Source of the DNA: Intestinibacter bartlettii
GTDB taxonomy: Bacteria > Bacillota > Clostridia > Peptostreptococcales > Peptostreptococcaceae
NCBI RefSeq assembly: GCF_000154445.1
Contig: NZ_DS499562.1
Direction: 5' to 3' (one strand)
Length of the DNA: 64,000 nucleotides
Shown here: positions 26,643-33,904 of the stretch, one piece after another
Position numbering within the stretch: position 1 is the first letter of the stretch
Layout of the letters: each line of letters starts with the position of its first letter
The notes under the pieces: model-generated
Database searches by the model: none
What the model was told of the DNA's origin: nothing
The model's input: the letters and a program-made list of their open reading frames with translations, nothing else
Translations under genes and position numbers: made by a program

Positions 26643-27560
26643 TTATTTTGTTACTAGTTCAACTTCAACTGGTATAGATTTTTCAACAGCTTCTCCGTTT
26701 ATTATTTTTATAGCTGTTTCTACTGCTGTTGCACCCATTAAATCTGGTTTTTGAGCAACTGTTGCTGCCATTTTACCTTTTTTAATTGCTGCTAATGCAT
26801 CATCTGTTGAGTCGAATCCAACAACTACTATATCTTTATTTCCTATTGCTTCAACTGCACCAAGTGCCATTTCGTCATTGTGAGCGAAAACACCTTTTAT
26901 ATCTGAGTTAGATTGAAGCATATTTTCCATAACTGTCATACCTTCTGAACGGTTGAAGTTAGCTGTTTGGCTAGATACAACGTTTAATTGTTCATCTGCT
27001 ACCTTGTGGAATCCTGTTCCTCTGTCTATTGTTGCACTTGAACCTGAAGTTCCTTCTAATTCAACAACTTTTGCATCTTTTCCAACTAAACTTACTAAGT
27101 ATTCTGTTGCCATTTTTGCACCTTCAACATTATCAGATGCTATTGAACAATCTACATCTACACCATTAACTGCACGGTCTAGAGAAATAACTTTTATACC
27201 TTTTGCAATTGCATCTTTTACCGCTGGTGCAACTGCATCAGAATCAACTGGATTTACTATTAAAATACTTATATTTTTTGAAATTAAATCTTCTATATCA
27301 CTTGTCTGTTTTGCTGCATCATCACCAGCATCTACTACTATTAAATCTCTTCCTTCTTCTTTTGCTTTATCTTTAGCACCCTGGCTTAAAGTTACGAAAA
27401 ATGGATTGTTTAATGTAGATACTGAGAATCCTATACTTCCATTTCCCACTACAGCTCCGTCTGAGCCTGCACTTGATTCTTCACCTTCTATACTACATCC
27501 TACTAATGAAAATGCTAGTATTGCTGATGATACAAGAGTAACTATTTTCTTAAGTTTCAT
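26643..27560 (-). CDS. rbsB: Ribose ABC transporter substrate-binding lipoprotein
   Basis: A 305-residue periplasmic-binding-protein-family lipoprotein. The signal peptide ends in the lipobox LVGC (Cys22), after which a Ser/Gly-rich linker leads to the type I fold (IGFSVSTLNNPFFVTLSQGAK, VNPVDSDAVAPAV, FAHNDEMALGAVEAI). The ligand is assigned from the rbsK-rbsD-rbsA-rbsC context. It is the last gene of the rbs operon and ends at a bidirectional terminator. Confidence 0.96.
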   Translation of the reverse strand: MKLKKIVTLVSSAILAFSLVGCSIEGEESSAGSDGAVVGNGSIGFSVSTLNNPFFVTLSQGAKDKAKEEGRDLIVVDAGDDAAKQTSDIEDLISKNISILIVNPVDSDAVAPAVKDAIAKGIKVISLDRAVNGVDVDCSIASDNVEGAKMATEYLVSLVGKDAKVVELEGTSGSSATIDRGTGFHKVADEQLNVVSSQTANFNRSEGMTVMENMLQSNSDIKGVFAHNDEMALGAVEAIGNKDIVVVGFDSTDDALAAIKKGKMAATVAQKPDLMGATAVETAIKIINGEAVEKSIPVEVELVTK

Positions 27561-27606
27561 AATTATGCCTCCTAGAGTTAGGTTATTTTTAAAATTTTTA
27601 TAATAA

Positions 27607-28542
27607 TTAACGTTTACGGTCTGATAAAACTGCTATTAATATAACTAAACCTTTTACAACATCTTGGTAGTAAGAAGATACTCCTAAGATATTTAGTCCG
27701 TTATTTAATACTGCTATTATTAGAACACCTACAAATGTGCCCCATATTCTACCTCTACCACCGTTCATACTAACCCCACCAAGTGCAACTGCTGCAATTG
27801 CATCTAGTTCATATCCTGTACCTAGTGTTGGTTGTGCTGAGCCTAAACGAGATAAAAGTACTAAACCTGACATAGCTGCCATTAATCCTGAGATTGCATA
27901 AGTAGCTATTTTAGTTCTATCTATGTTTATACCTGCTAATTTTGCAGATTTTTCGTTACTACCTGTCGCATAAACTTTACGACCAAAAGTAGTTCTTTCT
28001 AATATAAACATAAATCCTATAAAGATTAATATAAACATTATTACTGGGAATGGTATATTTAATATAAGTCCTTTTCCTACGAATTTTAATAAATAACTAT
28101 CTCCTAAGTTAGATATTGGTTTTCCATCCATGAAGATCATTGTTAATCCTCTGAATACTGTCATTGTTATTAATGTTGCTATAAATGGTTGTAAACGTCC
28201 TTTTGTCACAAATATACCACTTATAATTCCAAATAATACACCTAATACTAATGCTACTATCATTGCGATTGCAACTGGTGTTCCATTAGCTATTAAACTA
28301 GCACAAATTGCTGTTGTAAGCGCCAACACCGAACCCACTGATAAGTCGATTCCGCCAGTTAAGATAACGCAAGTCATACCAAATGCAATTAGTCCATTTA
28401 TTGAAGATTGTCTAAGTAAAGATAAGAAGTTCTTTACTGTTCTAAACTCTGGACTTATTATACTTATTACTGCTACTAAAAGAATTAATGCAATTACCGC
28501 ACCTAAATCTTGTATCCGATTCATTACTTTTTTATTTTCCAT
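27607..28542 (-). CDS. rbsC: Ribose ABC transporter permease
   Basis: A 311-residue permease of the BPD_transp_2 (RbsC/XylH/AraH) family with about eight to ten membrane segments. The family signature GLIAFGMTCVILTGGIDLSVGS is at residues 51-72 and GRGRIWGTFVGVLIIAVLNNGLNILG near the end. It is a homodimer working with RbsA and RbsB. Its start codon overlaps the rbsA stop by 11 bases, and AGGAG for it lies inside rbsA, so translation is coupled. Confidence 0.97.
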   Translation of the reverse strand: MENKKVMNRIQDLGAVIALILLVAVISIISPEFRTVKNFLSLLRQSSINGLIAFGMTCVILTGGIDLSVGSVLALTTAICASLIANGTPVAIAMIVALVLGVLFGIISGIFVTKGRLQPFIATLITMTVFRGLTMIFMDGKPISNLGDSYLLKFVGKGLILNIPFPVIMFILIFIGFMFILERTTFGRKVYATGSNEKSAKLAGINIDRTKIATYAISGLMAAMSGLVLLSRLGSAQPTLGTGYELDAIAAVALGGVSMNGGRGRIWGTFVGVLIIAVLNNGLNILGVSSYYQDVVKGLVILIAVLSDRKR

Positions 28543-30025
28543 TTAGTTCTCCTCCTGTCGCTAAAGTCATGATACTTTCTTGGTTTGCTTCTTCTTTATT
28601 TAAAATTCCTCTTACTTCGCCTTCTCTTACTACCATAACTCTATCAGACATTCCTAAAACTTCTGGTAGTTCGGATGATACCATAATTATCGCAACACCT
28701 TTTGCTGCAAGTTCATTAATTATGTTATAAATTTCTTTCTTCGCTCCTATATCAACACCTCTTGTAGGCTCATCTAGGATTAAAACTTTCGGATTAGTGT
28801 AAATCCATTTTGCAAATACTACTTTTTGTTGATTCCCACCACTTAAATTATCACATTCATGTTGCGGTCCAAAGCATCTAATTTTTAATTCTTCAATTCC
28901 TTGATTAACAAGTTCTTGTTCTTTTTTCTTATTTATAACTCCATTTTTAGAGATTTTTCCAAGGTTAGCTAAAGAAATATTTTTCATTATACTTTCTTCT
29001 AACATTAAACCTTCAACTTTTCTATCTTCAGTTATAAATCCAATCCCATTTTCTATTGCTTGTTGTGGATTTTTATTTTTTATTTCTTTTCCATCTAGGA
29101 ATATTTGACCTGTTACATGCGGCATGTTACCGAAAATAGCTTGCATTATTTCCGTTCTTCCTGCTCCCATAAGTCCTGATACACCTAAAACTTCTCCAGC
29201 ACGAACATCAAAAGATACATTTTCGAATGCCCCTGGACAGTTTAAGTTTTTAACTTCAAATGCTACATCTCCGATTTTTGCATCTCTTAATGGGTATCTT
29301 TCTCCAATTTCTCTACCTATCATCATTTTAACTATGTCATTCATATCGATATCAGCAATTCTTTTAGTGTCTATATAAGTACCATCTCTAAGAATTGTTA
29401 TACGATCACATAATTCAAATATTTCTTCCATACGGTGAGATATATAAACTATTGAAACACCTTTTTTTCTAAGTGAATTTACTACTTCGAATAATACTTC
29501 TGTTTCACTTTGAGTTAATGCAGCAGTTGGCTCATCCATGATTATTACTTTTGCATCTACCATAAGAGCTTTTGCTATTTCTATCATTTGTTGTTGACCT
29601 ATAGATAGTTCATCCATTCTTTGGGCTGGATCTATATCAACACCAAGCATGTCTAGAATTTCTTGTACCCTTTTTCTCATGGCTTTTCTATCACATATTC
29701 CAAATGCTTTTTTTATCTCTTTGCCTAAAAACATATTTTCTTCAACTGTTAAATCAAATAATACATTTAACTCTTGGTGAATAAATACTATTCCTGCTTT
29801 TTCTGCTTCTTGTGGATTGTTATAACAAACTTCTTTTCCATCTACTATAACTTGACCAGCATCCTTAGTATAAACACCTGTTAGAATCTTCATTAAAGTC
29901 GATTTTCCTGCACCATTCTCCCCCATAAGAGCATGAACTTCGCCATCATCTAATAGGAAACCTGCACCTTTTAAAACTGCATTGCCGCCAAATGACTTAT
30001 CGATTCCACGCATTTCAATTTGCAT
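28532..30025 (-). CDS. rbsA: Ribose ABC transporter ATP-binding protein
   Basis: A 497-residue tandem ATPase typical of monosaccharide importers. The N-terminal cassette has Walker A GENGAGKSTLMKIL and signature LSIGQQQMIEIAKAL. The C-terminal cassette has a variant P-loop region (GLMGAGRTEIM) and signature LSGGNQQKVVFAKW, with RGVDIGAKKEIY. As in other RbsA-type proteins the second P-loop departs from the consensus, so only one site may be fully active. Confidence 0.97.
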   Translation of the reverse strand: MQIEMRGIDKSFGGNAVLKGAGFLLDDGEVHALMGENGAGKSTLMKILTGVYTKDAGQVIVDGKEVCYNNPQEAEKAGIVFIHQELNVLFDLTVEENMFLGKEIKKAFGICDRKAMRKRVQEILDMLGVDIDPAQRMDELSIGQQQMIEIAKALMVDAKVIIMDEPTAALTQSETEVLFEVVNSLRKKGVSIVYISHRMEEIFELCDRITILRDGTYIDTKRIADIDMNDIVKMMIGREIGERYPLRDAKIGDVAFEVKNLNCPGAFENVSFDVRAGEVLGVSGLMGAGRTEIMQAIFGNMPHVTGQIFLDGKEIKNKNPQQAIENGIGFITEDRKVEGLMLEESIMKNISLANLGKISKNGVINKKKEQELVNQGIEELKIRCFGPQHECDNLSGGNQQKVVFAKWIYTNPKVLILDEPTRGVDIGAKKEIYNIINELAAKGVAIIMVSSELPEVLGMSDRVMVVREGEVRGILNKEEANQESIMTLATGGELNGK

Positions 30026-30046
30026 ATCTCTACCTCCTTATTTTTA

Positions 30047-30448
30047 TTAAAAAATACATCCTGATTGTAAAATTATGTTCGCATAAGGAGTAGTTTCTCC
30101 TGTACGTATTACTGCTTTACATTCCTTTGTCATTTCTTTTAATCCAACATGAGAAACGAATTCTACCTCTATTTCTTGTCCTGCAAAATATTCATTTATT
30201 TCAGCTAAAACTTTTGGATTGTTTTCTTTTATTTCTTCTGCTAAAACTATTTTTTCTATTTTCATATCGTCGCCAACTTCTTTTAAAACGTCCATAAAAG
30301 TTGGCACTCCGAATTTAACTGCTAAATCAATTCTTTCTGTTTCATCTGGTATTGGAAGACCGCAATCTCCTATACATATACGATCTGTATGCCCCATATA
30401 TGAAAGTACTCTTGATATATCACTATTTAAAATTCCATGTCTTTTCAT
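30047..30448 (-). CDS. rbsD: D-ribose pyranase
   Basis: A 133-residue RbsD that converts beta-pyranose to beta-furanose ribose so that RbsK can use it. It starts MKRHGILNSDISRVLSYMGHTD with the catalytic His20 and carries the conserved GDCGLPIP segment; the C-terminal AVIRTGE.TPYANIIL is typical. Full length. It lies between rbsK and rbsA in the operon. Confidence 0.97.
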   Translation of the reverse strand: MKRHGILNSDISRVLSYMGHTDRICIGDCGLPIPDETERIDLAVKFGVPTFMDVLKEVGDDMKIEKIVLAEEIKENNPKVLAEINEYFAGQEIEVEFVSHVGLKEMTKECKAVIRTGETTPYANIILQSGCIF

Positions 30449-30480
30449 TGATATTTTCTCCTCAACTTTTGCTTTATTTT

Positions 30481-31365
30481 TTACTGTAACTCTTTTTCTA
30501 CTTCACTTACTGTTGGCATTCCTGTTTGTGCGCCGAATTTTTCTGTAGATAAACTAGCTGCTGTATTCGCAAAAGTTAATGCAGTTTTTATATCTGCTCC
30601 ATTTGCAATTTGTACAGAAAATGCACCATTTAATGTATCTCCTGCTCCTGTTGTATCAACTACTTTGGCTGGTCTTGCTGGTACTGTTAATATTTCACCA
30701 GTTTCTAAACATGTTGAAACACCTTTTGATCCTTGAGTTATTAATAATTTCCCTGCATATTTTTTAAGAAGTTCTTCTGATGAAAGTTCATTTCCAAATA
30801 TAAGTACTGCTTCATGTTCATTTGGAGTTAAGTAGGTTACTTTTTCAACAACTTCCATTGGAACTTCTGCTGCTGGTGCTGGATTTAATATTACTGGTAT
30901 ATTATTTTCTGAGCAAAATTCTACTGTATAATGAACTGTTTCAAGTGGTATTTCATGTTGAAGTACTACCATATCGTAATTTTTTAATTCTTCTTTTATA
31001 CCATCTATATATTCTTTGTCTACTTTTCCATTTGCTCCTGGAACAACTATTATTGTGTTGTCATTTTCACCTATTGTGATCATCGCAATTCCTGTTGGAA
31101 CTCCTTCTAACACTTTTATGTTGTCTGTTTTTATTCCATGATTTTTCATGTTATCTATCATTTTTTTACCATTCTCATCATCCCCAACACATCCAAACAT
31201 CTCTACTTCTGCTCCAAGTTTGGCCATTGCTACTGCTTGATTTGCACCTTTTCCTCCTGGTATATAGCTGATATTATCTCCCATTAAAGTTTCTCCTTTT
31301 AGTGGAATTCTTTCAGCTGTAACTGTCATGTCTATATTAATACTTCCTACTACTGCAAGTCTCAT
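30481..31365 (-). CDS. rbsK: Ribokinase
   Basis: A 294-residue PfkB-family kinase that phosphorylates ribose to ribose-5-phosphate. N-terminal GSINIDMTV, the substrate segment IPGGKGANQAVAMAKLGA and the C-terminal PfkB signature DTTGAGDTLNGAFSV (anion hole and catalytic Asp) are present. The ATG at 31365 is preferred; a GTG three codons earlier (31374) overlaps the rbsR stop and is the alternative. Confidence 0.96.
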   Translation of the reverse strand: MRLAVVGSINIDMTVTAERIPLKGETLMGDNISYIPGGKGANQAVAMAKLGAEVEMFGCVGDDENGKKMIDNMKNHGIKTDNIKVLEGVPTGIAMITIGENDNTIIVVPGANGKVDKEYIDGIKEELKNYDMVVLQHEIPLETVHYTVEFCSENNIPVILNPAPAAEVPMEVVEKVTYLTPNEHEAVLIFGNELSSEELLKKYAGKLLITQGSKGVSTCLETGEILTVPARPAKVVDTTGAGDTLNGAFSVQIANGADIKTALTFANTAASLSTEKFGAQTGMPTVSEVEKELQ

Positions 31366-31370
31366 TACTT

Positions 31371-32357
31371 TCACCCTTTCCTTTTTGTCGTTTGACGCTC
31401 TATTAACTCAACATCAAATATATTTTCCCTTTCGATATTATGTCCATCCCTATATTGAATAATAATTTGTGTTGCTTTTTTGCCTATCTTTGTTATGGGT
31501 TGAGCAACAGTTGTTATTTCCGGCGTGAATAAACAACTAAATTTTATGTTATCAAATCCTATTATTTGTATATCTTCTGGTATATTATATCCTTTTTGTG
31601 TAAGTGTTTTATAAACAGAAATAGCAACCATATCATTACTTGCTATAATTCCGTCTACATCTGGATATTTTGTTATTAATTCTTCTGCTTTTATTAATCC
31701 AATATCATAGCTGTATCCACACTCTATGTATTGTTCTTTAATCCCATATTCTTTGCATATATCTTGATATCCTAAATATCTTTGTTTTGCACTCGAAATA
31801 TTTTGTGGACCTTTCATACAAACTATATTTTTGCAACCACATTCTATTAAATGTTTTGTAGCTATTTTTCCACCGCTATAGTTATCTGATTCTACTATTG
31901 CAATTTCATTAATCTTTGAAAGTTTTCTATCCACCAAAACTACTGGGAATCCATTGTCTTCTAAATTTTTTATTGTATTATTACTATCTGTTACCATGAT
32001 AAGACCATCTGCTTTTAATTGATTTAACATATGTATATTCATCAATTCTTTTTCTTCGTTATTATTAGAATTGCAAAGCAGCATCTTATATCCATTTTCA
32101 TACGCCTCTTCTTCAATCGCCTTTGCTAACTCGCTGAAAAATGGGTTTTCAATGTTTGGTACTATTACCCCTATAATCTTTGATGATTGTTTAAACAGAG
32201 CTCTTGCTAGTTCATTAGGTCTGAAACCCGTTTCATTAATAACCTTTAGCACTCTTTGTTTCTTTTCATCATCAACATTGGCGGTTCCATTTATTACTCT
32301 TGATACTGTTGCTGGTGAAACACCAGCTAGTTTAGCTACTTCTCTAATACTTGCCAT
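31371..32357 (-). CDS. rbsR: LacI family repressor of the ribose operon
   Basis: A 328-residue LacI/GalR-type regulator. The N-terminal HTH (SIREVAKLAGVSPATVSRVINGTANV) is followed by the hinge helix (PNELARALFKQSS) and a type I binding domain. It heads the operon rbsR-K-D-A-C-B, so it most likely represses it in the absence of ribose. The frame is open to 32411, but the ATG at 32357 has AAAGGGGA ahead and begins at the usual position. A perfect palindrome lies 40 bases upstream. Confidence 0.95.
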   Translation of the reverse strand: MASIREVAKLAGVSPATVSRVINGTANVDDEKKQRVLKVINETGFRPNELARALFKQSSKIIGVIVPNIENPFFSELAKAIEEEAYENGYKMLLCNSNNNEEKELMNIHMLNQLKADGLIMVTDSNNTIKNLEDNGFPVVLVDRKLSKINEIAIVESDNYSGGKIATKHLIECGCKNIVCMKGPQNISSAKQRYLGYQDICKEYGIKEQYIECGYSYDIGLIKAEELITKYPDVDGIIASNDMVAISVYKTLTQKGYNIPEDIQIIGFDNIKFSCLFTPEITTVAQPITKIGKKATQIIIQYRDGHNIERENIFDVELIERQTTKRKG

Positions 32358-32396
32358 ATTATTATCCCCTTTGATAAGTTTTAGAACAGTGTACTC

Positions 32397-32410
32397 TGAA
32401 ACCTGTTTCA
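32397..32410. promoter_or_regulatory. Candidate RbsR operator
   Basis: TGAAACCTGTTTCA is an inverted repeat with six-base arms, LacI-type in shape, sitting about 16 bases downstream of the rbsR -10 box where bound repressor would block transcription. A second site with the central-CG form (ATGCAAACGTTTATT, 32500-32514) lies upstream and resembles a CcpA cre box. Confidence 0.7.
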
Positions 32411-32425
32411 AATTTTGTTAATATA

Positions 32426-32454
32426 ATTATAATCCCAGATATATAAATCGTCAA
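32426..32454 (-). promoter_or_regulatory. Sigma-A promoter of the rbs operon
   Basis: On the minus strand: -35 TTGACG (32454-32449), 17-base spacer, perfect -10 TATAAT (32431-32426). The rest of the gap to 32710 is AT-rich with a hairpin near 32650-32690 (ACTCTC...GAGAGT) and no gene. Confidence 0.85.
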
Positions 32455-32710
32455 CATTATTTTTACGTTTTTTGCTATTTTTCTTGAATTATTTTTATTA
32501 TGCAAACGTTTATTGTGTATACTTTTATACAATTAGTGTATCACATTTATTTTTCTTACTAATTTTTAAATTTATCTATTCCTTCATCTTATAAAGATTT
32601 AATCCATTTTTCATATTTGCTACAACTAAAAAAATACAAAATAAAAACTCTCCCATAAATAAGTATAACGCTTATTTATAAGAGAGTTATTAGTAGTATA
32701 ATTTAAGCAA

Positions 32711-32735
32711 CAAAAAAGTACCTTAATAGGTACTT
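32711..32735 (-). terminator. Terminator of the structured RNA
   Basis: AAGTACCT, four-base loop, AGGTACTT, then six T on the minus strand, directly after the closing helix of the RNA. Confidence 0.9.
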
Positions 32736-32740
32736 ATATG

Positions 32741-32961
32741 AACTATTCAGCTGACCTGGTTTTTGACCCCACACTCGCCTACTGCGACGTTCGCTCTGGG
32801 TTTGCCGCACTACTAGCCGTCTCGATTTAGAATTTTTTTGGTTATCGGTAGGTCTTACTTCTAAGCCGCACCATGATCATCAACTCCGCTTTTGGCGTTG
32901 ACTTACGTGGATCCCTTTGCCTGCGACTGGCCTGGACTTTCAACCACAGACCTGAATAATT
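32741..32961 (-). ncRNA. Structured non-coding RNA, probably the raiA RNA
   Basis: A GC-rich island of about 220 bases in very AT-rich DNA with no open frame. It has its own consensus promoter and a strong terminator. The ends pair as a closing helix (AATTATTCAG at the 5' end, CTGAATAGTT at the 3' end, one G-U), and inside is at least one clear hairpin (TCAACGC-CAAAA-GCG..GTTGA, about 32883-32903). It is not tRNA, tmRNA, 6S, SRP or RNase P RNA by any block I recognise. It lies just downstream of comFC; the raiA RNA of Firmicutes is known to be about 210 nt and to lie by comFC or hpf (raiA). The name is inferred from size and position, not from sequence comparison. Confidence 0.72.
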
Positions 32962-32969
32962 ACTAATAT

Positions 32970-32998
32970 ATTTTAATATCTTCTGATAGATATGTCAA
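32970..32998 (-). promoter_or_regulatory. Sigma-A promoter of the structured RNA
   Basis: On the minus strand: perfect -35 TTGACA (32998-32993), 17-base spacer, -10 TAAAAT (32975-32970). The predicted start is near 32963, two bases before the RNA's closing helix. Confidence 0.88.
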
Positions 32999-33085
32999 TA
33001 GAATCATTTACCTTGTAATCCTATTTTTCTATTTATTTTTGACAATTCATTTTATTATTACTGTTATGTTATTATTTTATATATT

Positions 33086-33904
33086 TTAATCATTTTCCTC
33101 ATAAGGCAAATACATATCATAACCCCTAGTTAATAATGTTAAAACAGTTATCTTGTTTACTGGTACTAATCTAAGTTCTTTTGATATTTCGTTAGTTGTA
33201 GCAGCGGTTGTAAAAATATCATCTATTAAAATCACATTTTTATTTTTAAGCAAATTATCATTATCCTTTATAACAAATGAATTCTTTACTTCTTGCTCTC
33301 TTTCTTTTTTATTTAAATTGTAGAGTCTTCTTGTATTTCTTTTTCTAAAAATACAATTCAAAGTAGGAATTCCTGTTATTTCACTCAAATCTTCTGCTAT
33401 TTTTTGTGCTTGATTAAATCCTCTTTTTCTAAGGCGCTTTTTATGCAAAGGAACGCATAACAAATAATCTGCAGTTAGATTTTCGAGTTCCATCTTTTCG
33501 CTCATAATTTGTGCGACATATTTACAGAAATAAGTCTTATTTCTATATTTAAAATCAAGTATCATCTTTTTACTTGTTTTGTTGTATTCTATACATGAAA
33601 TTGCCCTATCAAAATAAAAAGTTCTTCTTTTACAAGATGGACAGTCCTTTATATTTTCATATTCTAAATTATGATTTACTAATGGTTTTCCACATTTTAA
33701 ACAAGCATCCTTCAAAAAATGCAATTCCTTAAAGCAATCTTTACATATAGAATATGAATTTGTTAATTTTATTGGATTATCACAAATTATACAGGATATA
33801 TTCTTTGGATAAATAAAATCAAGAAGTATATCTTTAATATATTTTAATATTGATTTTTTATCTTTTATATTATCAGTTATTTTCTCTTTATTCGTTATCT
33901 TCAA
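33086..33904 (-). CDS. comFC: ComF family protein (ComFC-like phosphoribosyltransferase fold)
   Basis: A 272-residue ComFC-type protein. Two zinc-binding cysteine pairs at the N-terminus (CIICDNP...CKDC, CLKCGKPL...CPSCKRR) are followed by a phosphoribosyltransferase fold with the PRPP-loop motif NVILIDDIFTTAATT. ComFC is needed for DNA uptake in competent bacteria; in clostridia it is usually present without full competence, so its role is unclear. The start is taken as TTG at 33904, overlapping the recD2 end by 17 bases, with GAGGG ahead; later starts are possible. The putative raiA RNA follows. Confidence 0.9.
   Translation of the reverse strand: MKITNKEKITDNIKDKKSILKYIKDILLDFIYPKNISCIICDNPIKLTNSYSICKDCFKELHFLKDACLKCGKPLVNHNLEYENIKDCPSCKRRTFYFDRAISCIEYNKTSKKMILDFKYRNKTYFCKYVAQIMSEKMELENLTADYLLCVPLHKKRLRKRGFNQAQKIAEDLSEITGIPTLNCIFRKRNTRRLYNLNKKEREQEVKNSFVIKDNDNLLKNKNVILIDDIFTTAATTNEISKELRLVPVNKITVLTLLTRGYDMYLPYEEND

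Noticed and set aside
32741..32961. Identification as RNase P RNA, SRP RNA, 6S RNA or tmRNA
   Set aside because: None of the conserved blocks of these RNAs that I know could be found on either strand; a short AAAGTCC match to RNase P is isolated.
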